The position numbers were made by a program, and so were the translations under genes. Source: Alviniconcha marisindica (taxonomy: Eukaryota; Mollusca; Gastropoda; Provannidae). Taken from it: a DNA stretch of 64,000 bases. Below, in pieces: positions 49,101 through 55,007 of this stretch. The stretch's first letter is position 1. The number at the start of each line of letters is the position of its first letter. The notes below the pieces were generated by a model, which did no database searches, was not told the DNA's origin, and saw nothing but the letters and a program-made list of their open reading frames with translations. The DNA is taken from contig JABMCL010000714.1 of the NCBI GenBank assembly GCA_018857735.1, forward strand, positions 217,001 through 281,000. Direction: 5' to 3'.

Positions 49101-50865
49101 CAGGTTGGGATACATGTATGTGAATGCTTCTACAGGACACATCTGTATTTGCTTGGGACACTGCAGCCACACCAGAAATCTGATTGGAAATGGAAGAGCT
49201 ACATTGTAGTTTGCACCCTTGGCTCACACCTAAAACTGCACCAGGCACCACTCTGATGTCTGCAATCTTTCACAATTTTCATTATGTTCAGATGAGACCC
49301 TTGTCTACCAAAATTTTCATTGCACTTTTAATGCATTTTACTTTTAGGAAATAATACGGCAACTTTGGTGTTCAGATCTCGGCATCGATAGTGCTTTGTT
49401 ATTTATAGCAGCAGTGTTTTCCCTGGTTCTCATTGTTGATCTTGTGCAAGTTGGAAGTGAACGCGTGTATCATGATGTGACGTGTCATGAAACCATAGCT
49501 GTCAACCCCTTTTGGGTATAAACCTTAGTCCAGAGTTTGTGAACCTGTATTTCCCTTATGCAGGCTGGGGTCTTTTCTTTTTTTTTGCTGGTGGCAGTGG
49601 CATTTTGAATTCCAACCGGCATGTGTAGCAATGCCAATGGAAGGAAGAAGCAATGTTGTGCTAAATACACATGCACAACTTCAAATCTCACATCCAAAGA
49701 GATTTCTTAGCCTTTTGCACTATGCCAGTCAGTGTGCTTTTGGCGATGGAATGTGTTGGCTGCTCGTTTGACAGTTTTTCAGTCTTTTTGCTCAGTTTAA
49801 AACAACAGCAAAATCTCATGAAAATAATTTTTTCCTGGATCCATTTTCCAGTTTGGCCATATCCCCCCCAAAACAATGAAAAAAAAGTATTTTATACTGG
49901 TAAATTGTATGGGCTGACAGGTATGTGAAACGTGCATTATGCCCACTTTGAACCATCATTGTTGTACACAGACATACTCAGCAGTCCTGAAATTAGCTTC
50001 CTGGTGCTTTTGCATGTTGCAACTTTGCAAACAAATTCGCTTCCTGGTGCTTTTGCATGTTGCAACTTCGCAAACAAATTCGATATGTCTGAATATTTTC
50101 GTCTGGTATAAAGTAGCTTCCAACACAAGCAGCTGGGTATCGCCATTCCCATTTTTGGCCGCCATTTTTGTGTGACATGGGAATATATTTTGCTAATAGA
50201 AAATGAACAAAACATTTTTTTTTTCCACCGCATTGCTCTCATTCCTTCCTGGGTGTATAACAAAGAGAATTTTCTCCATAAGGTGTGAAAAAAAAGGAAC
50301 TGATTTACAACAAAACTGTTGCAATGTGAGTCACTACCAATTAGGACCAGCACTGAAGATTTAAAAAAAAAAAGCAACCTCTGACTTGTGACTTCATTCT
50401 TTCTTCCAACCTGCTTCCTTCACTCCCCACCCTGCTTCCCTACAAGTAGTATGCTGACATGCTTTGATCACACCTGAAACTTCTTCCGCTTGGCATACGC
50501 TGCAGCAAGAAATATTCCAAGTCCACCTTTTAAAAGTGGAACTTTATACAATTATAGTTCTATTTCTAATACGTCTAGAGAAGGCATAACAGCCGGTGAC
50601 AAGGAAACACATGGATAACGCATAATACCAGCAAAATAACCAACTCCCAATGGAAGAAGAAGAAAATTGCTTGATCAGAACACACGGGCTCGGGAATTCC
50701 CGACCCGTCTAGTCAACTTACTTTCTAAATGTTATTCAGCCACACAAGACGAACTAGTATTTAAAAAGAAGCAAAACATTGAAACGCTATTAGAATGAAG
50801 TCAATGTGTCATCATACCGCTTGCTTTTCCGATGCAGTATCGCTCCCTCCCTCATCATCATCCAT
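1..50865 (-). CDS. SZT2: SZT2 subunit of KICSTOR complex, N-terminal 1556 codons (partial)
   Basis: SZT2 is the very large subunit of KICSTOR (with KPTN, ITFG2 and KICS2), which holds GATOR1 at the lysosome and dampens mTORC1 when amino acids or glucose are low. I assembled 27 exons on the minus strand: 50865-50818, 47841-47704, 46796-46623, 46382-46305, 46144-46052, 45704-45570, 44849-44684, 44255-44035, 42906-42767, 42028-41874, 41325-41229, 40772-40638, 40263-40114, 39779-39510, 38522-38208, 37023-36787, 36398-36320, 35712-35597, 35355-35193, 7012-6888, 4174-4008, 3475-3231, 2614-2367, 1939-1768, 1516-1214, 789-405, 113-<1. All junctions are GT-AG and the frame stays open for 4668 nt. Blocks collinear with vertebrate SZT2 include [65 protein letters not shown] and [11 protein letters not shown]. 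Vertebrate SZT2 is about 3400 aa, so over half the protein lies left of the window. Exon borders are manual predictions; the ends of exons 22, 24 and 25 are the least certain. Confidence 0.95.
145..305 (-). repeat. Tandem copies of SZT2 exon 27 acceptor junction
   Basis: Two decayed copies upstream of the functional acceptor at 113/114, spaced about 95-98 bp. Copy 2 starts at 211 (CTGGCAG, then LYQSL in frame, stop after ~20 codons). Copy 3 starts near 305 and still reads DQHDV in place of HQHDM. Each unit contains intron end, AG and exon start. Confidence 0.8.
405..789 (-). CDS. SZT2: SZT2 exon 26
   Basis: 128 codons plus one base. [15 protein letters not shown] matches vertebrate TRCPVYIYSCSLEAL, and [14 protein letters not shown] matches CALLQEHAQRCYVR. 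Donor GTGAGC. Confidence 0.9.
1214..1516 (-). CDS. SZT2: SZT2 exon 25
   Basis: 101 codons, phase 0 at both ends. Ser/Gly/Pro-rich with no strong match, corresponding to the variable linker before the vertebrate CPVYIYSC block. Acceptor GTTGCAG follows a polypyrimidine run; the GTACTT donor is inferred from phase. Confidence 0.75.
1768..1939 (-). CDS. SZT2: SZT2 exon 24
   Basis: [20 protein letters not shown] matches vertebrate [20 protein letters not shown]. Followed by an acidic tail [14 protein letters not shown] and a GTTGGT donor, phase 0. Confidence 0.92.
2367..2614 (-). CDS. SZT2: SZT2 exon 23 (Thr/Ser/Pro/Asn-rich linker)
   Basis: 82 codons plus two bases of low-complexity sequence such as [18 protein letters not shown]. 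It falls where vertebrate SZT2 also has a poorly conserved Gly/Ser/Thr linker. Probably disordered; called an exon because phase joins on both sides (acceptor TTCAG, donor GTTAGT) and the frame is open throughout. Confidence 0.78.
2780..2897 (+). mobile_element. Diverged SINE-like 3' end with ATT tail
   Basis: ACTGTAAAGTGCCTAGGGTA, then GCTGTGAAAGTGTAACATTATTATTAT, resembling the AAAGCGCC...AGCGCTATATAAATG(ATT)n ends common in mollusc SINEs. Sits in SZT2 intron 22. Confidence 0.5.
3231..3475 (-). CDS. SZT2: SZT2 exon 22
   Basis: Completes a Gly codon, then 81 codons. [20 protein letters not shown] aligns weakly with the vertebrate LSDREIPLTPADQAAFLSEVL region. The 3' border (GTGTGT donor) is set by phase agreement with exon 23 and is less certain. 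Confidence 0.8.
4008..4174 (-). CDS. SZT2: SZT2 exon 21
   Basis: 55 full codons with split ends. [20 protein letters not shown] and [13 protein letters not shown] match vertebrate [24 protein letters not shown]. Confidence 0.9.
4370..6720. repeat. 2.3-kb minisatellite in SZT2 intron 20
   Basis: About 60 imperfect units of roughly 37-40 bp built around TTAGATCCAGCATGTATCAG followed by CTGTCTGGCAGGTGCAAG-like sequence. A higher-order repeat of ~412 bp is visible: the block beginning near 4564 (triple GGCT, then GATTGTATTGATT) recurs near 4976. Near 6020-6140 three units are nearly identical, so part of the array was homogenised recently. Confidence 0.95.
6888..7012 (-). CDS. SZT2: SZT2 exon 20
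   Basis: 41 codons plus two bases. [15 protein letters not shown] matches vertebrate IGSLLSFEYLIQLCQ, directly continuing exon 19, so no coding exon is missing from the intervening 28 kb. Acceptor TTTGCAG, donor GTAAGG. Confidence 0.92.
7238..7405 (+). mobile_element. SINE-like repeat with (ATT)n tail, copy A
   Basis: Ends GTGAGCGCTCAGGGCGTTGA, then GAGCGCATGATAAATGTACA and (TTA)n. A second copy lies inverted at 19541-19690. The ATT tail and short length suggest a SINE or SINE 3' end; no internal promoter was identified. Confidence 0.75.
7758..7779. repeat. G22 homopolymer
   Basis: Uninterrupted run of 22 G. Comparable runs are at 17419-17440 (22 G), 21029-21055 (26 G with one T) and 24909-24931 (23 C), all inside intron 19. 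Assembly length of such runs is unreliable. Confidence 0.95.
9422..9493. repeat. (GT)n microsatellite
   Basis: About 35 uninterrupted GT units, the longest simple GT run in the left half. Other long CA/GT tracts: 13393-13440, 20503-20571, 22800-22865, 30304-30340, 31028-31110. Confidence 0.97.
9640..10020. repeat. Degenerate minisatellite in intron 19
   Basis: Irregular 30-40 bp units containing TATGGTTCATCCCTCAGCTTAT-type sequence (TGGTTCATCCCTCAG core). Spacing varies, so the array is old. A separate ~70-bp direct repeat with CTACCAAAGGTTTTCCCTTT lies at about 9300-9385. Confidence 0.75.
10181..10733. repeat. Foldback element: ~110-bp inverted repeats around a ~320-bp spacer
   Basis: The segment 10181-10295 and the reverse complement of 10624-10733 match almost perfectly (differences include a 2-base indel in AAAGCT/CAGTG and one C/T). 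No transposase is inside. Could be a MITE-like foldback or an inverted duplication. Confidence 0.88.
13465..14505. repeat. ~400-bp direct duplication between CA tracts
   Basis: 13465-13810 and 14099-14485 are direct repeats with shared blocks such as CAGTCATTATTAATGCACAT, CCACATATCATTAGGTGGCA and TTTTTTCTGGCATGAAAAAT, offset about 634 bp. Each copy ends in a poly-C run and a CA tract. They differ by scattered substitutions and small indels. Confidence 0.92.
13808..14049. repeat. Compound (CA)n(GA)n(CA)n(GA)n(CA)n microsatellite
   Basis: Five alternating blocks: CA 13808-13844, GA-rich 13846-13908, CA 13909-13957, GA 13960-13998, CA 14001-14049. Long open frames on both strands here are artefacts of the repeat. 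Confidence 0.97.
19541..19690 (-). mobile_element. SINE-like repeat with (ATT)n tail, copy B (inverted)
   Basis: Reverse complement matches copy A at 7238-7405 over about 130 bp, including GTATAGAATATCATAT and the GAGCGCTCAGGGCGTTGATG core, with its own AAT/ATT tail at 19541-19571. Confidence 0.75.
20503..20571. repeat. (CA)n microsatellite
   Basis: About 34 perfect CA units within the CpG-retaining core of intron 19; an interrupted second CA tract lies at 20811-20864. Confidence 0.97.
26443..26772. repeat. 34-bp minisatellite in SZT2 intron 19
   Basis: About ten units of AGGTGATGTCATTCAAATCT plus GCACCACTACTGCC, highly similar, with a C/A switch in the tenth or eleventh base that separates earlier from later units. 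Confidence 0.95.
28100..28465. repeat. 33-bp minisatellite with alternating subunits
   Basis: About ten units of ~33 bp, alternating GTGAAAGCTCAGTGGCTGTA and GTGAAAGCTCATAGGGCTGT types, i.e. a ~66-bp dimer repeat. Because 33 is a multiple of three, an open frame runs through it (28216-28446); it is not a gene. Confidence 0.93.
29653..29723 (+). pseudogene. tRNA-Gln-derived sequence (pseudo-tRNA or SINE head)
   Basis: CATGGTGTAATGGTTAGCAC (A box) and GAGTTCAAATC (B box) with GGTGGAAC at the 3' end agree with eukaryotic tRNA-Gln at the correct spacing and total length. The anticodon stem is broken (TATGA against GCCAG) and the anticodon position reads TTC, so it is not a working tRNA-Gln. It may be the head of a tRNA-derived SINE. 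Confidence 0.7.
35193..35355 (-). CDS. SZT2: SZT2 exon 19
   Basis: Acidic run EEDMDEMD, then [14 protein letters not shown] and [12 protein letters not shown], matching vertebrate LNLVTEVWVEPQYG and LQDLTYSEIPQA. Ends phase 0 at GTAAGT, the donor of the 28-kb intron 19. Confidence 0.95.
35597..35712 (-). CDS. SZT2: SZT2 exon 18
   Basis: 38 codons plus two bases. Contains [20 protein letters not shown], matching vertebrate HTCVVQYILFPPHSTSTKD. Its acceptor region heads a degenerate ~70-bp tandem array in intron 17. Confidence 0.94.
35713..36080 (-). repeat. Degenerate ~70-bp tandem array starting at SZT2 exon 18 acceptor
   Basis: Imperfect units with boundaries near 35785, 35856, 35925 and 35979 repeat the CTTACAG-type acceptor plus the following GTTTCAGGA-like intron sequence. 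Only about the first 12 exon bases are included, and copies are diverged. Confidence 0.65.
36320..36398 (-). CDS. SZT2: SZT2 exon 17
   Basis: Encodes [20 protein letters not shown], matching vertebrate [20 protein letters not shown]. Ends phase 0 at GTAAGT. Confidence 0.94.
36787..37023 (-). CDS. SZT2: SZT2 exon 16
   Basis: 78 full codons with split ends. A Pro/Gly-rich stretch, then [18 protein letters not shown], matching vertebrate LSRYLYHQRWLWSVPSG. Confidence 0.94.
38208..38522 (-). CDS. SZT2: SZT2 exon 15
   Basis: 104 full codons with split ends. [20 protein letters not shown] matches vertebrate [29 protein letters not shown] matches ILRLRFPHR, and [12 protein letters not shown] matches VLHKPLDKLLIR. 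Confidence 0.95.
39510..39779 (-). CDS. SZT2: SZT2 exon 14
   Basis: 89 full codons with split ends. [20 protein letters not shown] matches vertebrate [20 protein letters not shown], and [14 protein letters not shown] matches FVLVEGYSYVKLLS. The reading frame stays open past the GTCAGT donor used here; that donor is chosen because it joins in frame to exon 15 and restores homology. Confidence 0.93.
40114..40263 (-). CDS. SZT2: SZT2 exon 13
   Basis: 49 full codons with split ends. Encodes [14 protein letters not shown] and [11 protein letters not shown], matching vertebrate TDQMLAHLQSF and KSGVPLFYIPP. Confidence 0.94.
40638..40772 (-). CDS. SZT2: SZT2 exon 12
   Basis: 44 full codons with split ends. 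Starts [17 protein letters not shown] (vertebrate TRVEVTMEGGYDILHDV) and ends [11 protein letters not shown] (vertebrate THVIRRFWNTLQ). Donor GTAATT is weaker than the others. Confidence 0.93.
41229..41325 (-). CDS. SZT2: SZT2 exon 11
   Basis: Encodes [15 protein letters not shown] and AAWPLEKN, matching vertebrate GSQLEVKLVLLWKHN and APWPLE. Donor GTAAGT. Confidence 0.94.
41874..42028 (-). CDS. SZT2: SZT2 exon 10
   Basis: Completes the split Arg codon and ends one base into the next codon. Contains KKKHLERT and [19 protein letters not shown], matching vertebrate RKKHTEKE and [19 protein letters not shown]. Decayed copies of its acceptor lie upstream. Confidence 0.94.
42029..42395 (-). repeat. 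Tandem copies of SZT2 exon 10 acceptor junction
   Basis: Copies start near 42153, ~42277 (very decayed) and 42386, about 115-125 bp apart, upstream of the true start at 42028. The outermost copy follows TATTTCAG and reads [20 protein letters not shown] against [20 protein letters not shown] of the real exon, then hits a stop. Confidence 0.85.
42767..42906 (-). CDS. SZT2: SZT2 exon 9
   Basis: 46 codons plus two bases. Encodes [20 protein letters not shown], aligned with vertebrate VYHRAFLLYSFLRSG. Its first ~60 nt and acceptor are repeated four more times upstream (up to about 43217). Confidence 0.9.
42907..43217 (-). repeat. Tandem copies of SZT2 exon 9 acceptor junction
   Basis: Four extra units with starts near 42985, 43064, 43140 and 43217, period 76-79 bp, upstream of the functional start at 42906. 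Units keep peptides such as [19 protein letters not shown] and [19 protein letters not shown]. The first two retain good ACAG or TCAG acceptors. Confidence 0.88.
44035..44255 (-). CDS. SZT2: SZT2 exon 8 (vWA-like strand/turn)
   Basis: Completes a split codon, then 73 codons, ending phase 0. Contains [15 protein letters not shown] and [19 protein letters not shown], the best-conserved blocks of the N-terminal region. The hydrophobic strand followed by TDG resembles a von Willebrand A-type fold; that fold reading is an inference. Confidence 0.95.
44372..44565. repeat. ~110-bp direct duplication in SZT2 intron 7
   Basis: TTTACCAGTTAAACAAAATACAATC begins both copies (near 44375 and 44482), followed by GAATGAAGTTCATCCACTG and ACTAGTCCACATG. 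Ends about 120 bp before exon 8's acceptor and does not include it. Confidence 0.85.
44684..44849 (-). CDS. SZT2: SZT2 exon 7
   Basis: 55 codons plus one base. An acidic run EEDGEEED is followed by [17 protein letters not shown], matching vertebrate IRQGILALQLLPSNSS. Donor GTAGGG. Confidence 0.93.
45570..45704 (-). CDS. SZT2: SZT2 exon 6
   Basis: 45 codons, phase 0. Starts [12 protein letters not shown] (vertebrate VLVQGCLLDPSQ) and runs into a helical QL-rich stretch ending QLSTW. Acceptor TTGAAAG, donor GTGAGT. Confidence 0.9.
46052..46144 (-). CDS. SZT2: SZT2 exon 5
   Basis: 31 codons, phase 0. Encodes [18 protein letters not shown], aligned with the vertebrate QPEIYVTIQAYS segment. Donor GTGAGC. 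Confidence 0.92.
46305..46382 (-). CDS. SZT2: SZT2 exon 4
   Basis: 26 codons, phase 0. Encodes [18 protein letters not shown], aligned with the vertebrate FDEVFHALSRCLEGLLRPF segment. Donor GTAAGT. Confidence 0.92.
46623..46796 (-). CDS. SZT2: SZT2 exon 3
   Basis: 58 codons, phase 0 at both ends. Ends with [17 protein letters not shown], matching the vertebrate RFVIELDLSPS block. Acceptor CTGCAG, donor GTGAGT. Confidence 0.93.
47704..47841 (-). CDS. SZT2: SZT2 exon 2
   Basis: 46 codons, phase 0 at both ends. Carries [20 protein letters not shown], which aligns with the first conserved block of vertebrate SZT2. Acceptor TTTCCAG, donor GTAAGA. Confidence 0.93.
47842..50817. other. SZT2 intron 1
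   Basis: Almost 3 kb between the start-codon exon and exon 2. Contains the 41-bp duplication and a GT-rich stretch near 48205-48250; several short ORFs (e.g. 48611-48931 minus) show no recognisable motif. Confidence 0.7.
49995..50083. repeat. 41-bp direct duplication in SZT2 intron 1
   Basis: CTTCCTGGTGCTTTTGCATG followed by TTGCAACTT(T/C)GCAAACAAATTCG occurs twice back to back. Confidence 0.9.
50818..50865 (-). CDS. SZT2: SZT2 exon 1 (start codon)
   Basis: Encodes [16 protein letters not shown] and ends in phase 0 at a GTATGA donor. This ATG is chosen because an in-frame TGA lies 16 codons upstream (50911-50913) with no in-frame ATG between, and because the acidic leader joins directly to the conserved VFVLMKKN block of exon 2, as in vertebrate SZT2. 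The 5' UTR extent is not visible. Confidence 0.8.
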
Positions 50866-51110
50866 TGTGACTATGCGGTCATTAACTACGGTGCTCAAGG
50901 TGTCAGACGATCATGACACCGTCGCGTTTAGAAGTCGCAGTCATGTTTAGATTATCACCTTCAACTTCCGGCTGCGGCTGCGCACCGTACAGCCTGTGTC
51001 AGTACCTGCGTGCGTGCGTGCGCGCAAGCGTGTTTAGTACCGCGTTAGTGTGTATATAGTTGTATGTATGTTCGACTCAGGCGACAGAACGGAGGACAGG
51101 TTTTTCTTTT
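50866..51110 (-). promoter_or_regulatory. Probable SZT2 promoter/5' UTR region
   Basis: CpG-retaining DNA immediately upstream of the SZT2 start codon, including a TGCG/CGTG-rich stretch near 51007-51035, in contrast to the CpG-poor gene body. No TATA box or defined transcription start can be placed. Confidence 0.45.
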
Positions 51111-53040
51111 GTTTCTGCTTTTACAGTTCTTTTGAGTGAACATTTGTCTTGCCAGTCAGATCACTGATTATGTCCGGCCGTCTCTCCATCAGTCGCGGCG
51201 GCCGTTTATGTGCACAGCACGCACGAAGATCGTAACGTTGCGCACGTTAAAGATCCGATGTCAACTTTTCGATAAGAAAAGGCCTAATGGCTGCATGGGA
51301 ACATACAGACAACGCACAACAGTGCATACTAGTACACTGAGCTATAGTATTTGTTTATAGCTCAGTGACTGATCAATGATCGTGACTGTCAGAAGCCGCC
51401 AAATGAATGCGGTCAGTGTGCAAGTTTATCGAAAATAGCGGCCTTCTCCAAAAACATTGTTTATAAGCCAAAAATGTGGATAAGATCGAATAGAAATGTC
51501 TGAATTAAGGATTGATTTTCAGTGTTTTGAAACACGACCCGGCCTATAACTGATGAACCTGGCTGAAACTGTTTTGCTTGGTGCCAGTAAAGCCAGCTTT
51601 TAGCCAAACATGATGAAGACTGAGAATAAAATGAAGGCCAAAGACATGCCAGCCGTGAAGTACCACTGATAAATGCGCTGAAGAACATGTTAGTTCTTTA
51701 GAAAAATATGTGACAGGTTACTAAGGTGGAAGGAGTTTCCATTTTGTTTATTTTGAAGGGATGTTTTGGTCATAGATATTGGTGCACTATTTTGGAGTTG
51801 GCATATTTCCCAGCCAATTTGGGTGCGGTTTCCCATCAAGGACTATGCCGCAATGTATCTGTTCACACTTCTTTACAAGTACATCCTGGGCTTCTTTTGT
51901 TCCAGCCACTGAACGTTCTGCTTCTGTGTGTACAGTCAGTGCTTGCATTTGAAAAACCTTGCACAAAGTGAATACAAGGTTTTGTGTGGAAGTTTTTGTG
52001 TGCCATAAATAAATATTCATTATTTCATTCATTCAGACTTCATCTTGCAGTAACAAACCACTTCACACAACGCATCATCAAGTTAGGATAATTATTTTAA
52101 TCACAGATACATTACATTGTCAGTGAATGTGGTGGTGTATATATATATATATGTGTGTGTGTTAGTATGGACGGTCAGTGTGTGCATTCAAGAAACCATA
52201 ATGCATAGTCAGACAAGCACAGACAATAAACAACACATTATAAGAGTAAACACACGTTACGGAATACCGTAAGAAATGGACGGTTTTGCTGGCAACATTT
52301 CACAAAATGGTGAAATTTGACATAGACATGTACACTGCCAAATCTTCAACAATAATGGAAGCTCAGTGGGTAGAGGTGTGGTTGAAGAAGAAAAAAAGGG
52401 TGGGGCTGGGGACAGAAACGAAAGGCAAATGATGAAAGACATTCCTGTGAGACAGAACAAGTACAGGCTTAAATTTCCTGTTCTCAACATGATAAAGAAA
52501 GCCATGGTTCCCATGGCAACTTTTATGAAGGAGAGCAGGAGCAATGTTGTAGCATCCCAGTAGGGGCACTGTATGGGGGACTAAGAATTAGCCAGTGGCA
52601 CAAGCTCTGCTGGTCACATGCTGGCGTCACTTTGGCTGGAACCACTGGTCAGCCAAGGCAGTCAAGAAGTTTTCCTGGTCCCACCTCCAACCCCTACTTA
52701 CTTCCTGTGCCTGCTTATTTACATTAGTGCCTTTGTTCTTCATTTTAATGGTGTTGTTGCGCTTGTGTGTTGTTGTTTTTCAACTACAGTTGCCACGTTG
52801 GCAATGGCAAGTTTGTCCAGGGGTGAGTCAACATCACACATTTCAGCCTCAGTGCAGTGCACTGCAAATGGCACTGAAACCTGAAGGGTACATTACGTTG
52901 TTAATGTGACCTCCTCAGCCATAAACCGGGCTGAATCATCCATATAACCTATTCTGCGTTGGAAAAATCCTACTTCCCCTTCTCCTCACGAGGTTTGGGT
53001 TGGTGTAGCCGGCAGCTCAGGTTCCTGGGTTTTTTACCAA

Positions 53041-53372
53041 GCTTGACATCGAGTAGTGTTGGTGTGTACTTGAACAACACCTTGTTTGTAACTTCATAGC
53101 ATCTATGTTGCGTTGTCTATTTTCTTAAACTTTGTTTGATACCAGACGGCTTCTACATAACTTCATACTCATGTCATGTTGTCCATTCTTGCCGATACAT
53201 TGCTCAACCTTGAGTAGTGTCGGTGCTTACTCAAACACCTTCCAGTTTATAACTTCACAGCTTTGTCAGAAATCCATAGCGAGGTCACGTTGGCTTTTTT
53301 CTTAACTTCGTTCTATATCAGTGGGCTACTACATAACTTCATACTCATGTCATGTTGTCCATTCTTGGCGTT
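53041..53372. repeat. 165-170 bp direct tandem duplication
   Basis: Two copies share GAGTAGTGTTGGTG-type starts and end with CATAACTTCATACTCATGTC, then ATGTTGTCCATTCTTG. The copies have diverged by substitutions. Intergenic. Confidence 0.85.
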
Positions 53373-54804
53373 TACAGCCCCAAAATGAAAGGTGCCAACT
53401 GATTAAAGTTCATATGTCACCAGGGGAGATCACTGGTGAGCAATTTCAGTCTCTGCGATAATTTGTACAAAAGTGTGGTACTTTCGTTAATTTGGTTGCA
53501 CAGCTTAGTGTGCCAAATTCATAATAAACAAATGTCACAGCTAGTGGCCTACAGCAGCAATATCTGTGTTTGAGATGTTTCATGTGATGAATGTGGGGGT
53601 TGACAGTTAGGGCGACGCTCAGCCAGCATGAAAACAACTAAATGTCTTATCTCTATATATATATATACACTCAGTAAACCAGCACAATCTGGCAAAAGCG
53701 CATAACGTGAACAGATCCATTCTTTGTATGTATAATCTAAAACCATTACAACATCAGAATTAATTCTGTTTAGCTATACTGGCATCATGTTAGCCTGGGT
53801 GCTGGCTTCTAAGTATTCAGCAAAAAAAAGCAGCATATGATGCTGACAAAACCTGTGCAACTTTCTTTTCAGTCTGCTATGTAGTCCACTGAGTAGCATA
53901 TTTCCTGCTGCCAAAAAGGGATTGTATCATGCTGGGAGAGAGATAGCTCCACCCAATGGCATGTAGTAGAACAAAAGTGAGGCAGTGCCCACATGTTTGA
54001 AAGCTGTTACCAGGTAACATTTAGGAGTTTTGTTAGCCCTCCAGCTATCACTTCTGCAAAGGTAGTTCTATGGTTAGATAATGGTTAGATAACAAACCTC
54101 ACAGCTTCTTACCGTTACAACTGCATTGAATTTACAATTGTGAGGCCCCACGCGTTAGCAGTTGCCACACATGTTGACAGGGAAGATGCCATGTGTATAT
54201 ATATATGTCTCTAGTGTGCATGCCCAGAGCTGTCATCTACTAATGGCTGTCTAGCTAACTGAGTAAAGGGTGGGATAAAAACGTGTACATATTGGCACTA
54301 GTTTTTGTCCCTAATGTGTCAACCAAACATCCGAGGACACTAAGCCCCGCATCATCAGTACAAGTCATGGCACAATGGCCAATCTAGGCCTGTGCCAAAC
54401 ACGCAAACAACACACACACACATAAGCAGTTTATGGCACAAACAATCAATAAAGTCAAAAATACATGTATGTGTACCTCTGCAAACAAGTTTACAACTTT
54501 CTTGCAACTGTTGCATTCAGCTAAACAACGCAAAGCATGCAGGTCAGAATGAAAATAAAGGAGGCCATCAATATAGAATCACATAATGCTGTTTTCCTCC
54601 TTCCTTCCTTGCATTCTACTTTCTCTCAGGCTGAGCCATCAATCAACAGCTGTGCGTCAGTTTAAATACATTGGCAGACAAACTACCACATTGCATTTGA
54701 TCCTGCAGGAAAGCACAACGATCAGCCACATTAAATAACATGACATCCTTCTAGTCAGTGGATCTGTCAACATTCACAACATGGTCTTTGTTATGTGTTG
54801 ATAA

Positions 54805-54810
54805 TTTATT
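54805..54810 (-). terminator. AATAAA poly(A) signal candidate for SLC44A1
   Basis: AATAAA on the minus strand 126 bases past the SLC44A1 stop codon. It is the first such hexamer I see after the stop; cleavage would follow near 54785. Position fits, but hexamers are common in AT-rich DNA. Confidence 0.4.
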
Positions 54811-54935
54811 TGAAAAAAAAGTCGGTTGCCTACACACTAATTTTTTTCTTTGATCTGTCTTCCCTGATCGCATGCATCCATTGTGCATGCATGTACAGTG
54901 TTGTTTTTACTTGTTGCACCATCGCCAATGGGTTA

Positions 54936-55007
54936 TTAAAACAGCTCTTTCCTCTCTCGTCTTTTTTTGGCCACTCTTATGGCTTCATCACTGTTCTTCA
55001 CATACTC
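54936..55007 (-). CDS. SLC44A1: SLC44A1 terminal exon with stop
   Basis: EYVKNSDEAIRVAKKRRERK then ELF and TAA. A short basic tail replaces the longer Ser-rich tail of vertebrate CTL1. Confidence 0.85.
   Translation of the reverse strand, partial: EYVKNSDEAIRVAKKRRERKELF

Larger units (their letters stand above)
50866..54935. other. Intergenic region between SZT2 and SLC44A1
   Basis: About 4 kb. It holds the SZT2 promoter side (right of 50866), a short stretch near 51220-51310 containing GCACGTTAAAGATCC, a motif typical of molluscan interspersed repeats, a 165-170 bp direct duplication at 53041-53372, and the SLC44A1 3' end. Open frames here are short, lack conserved motifs, and I call no gene. 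Confidence 0.6.
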
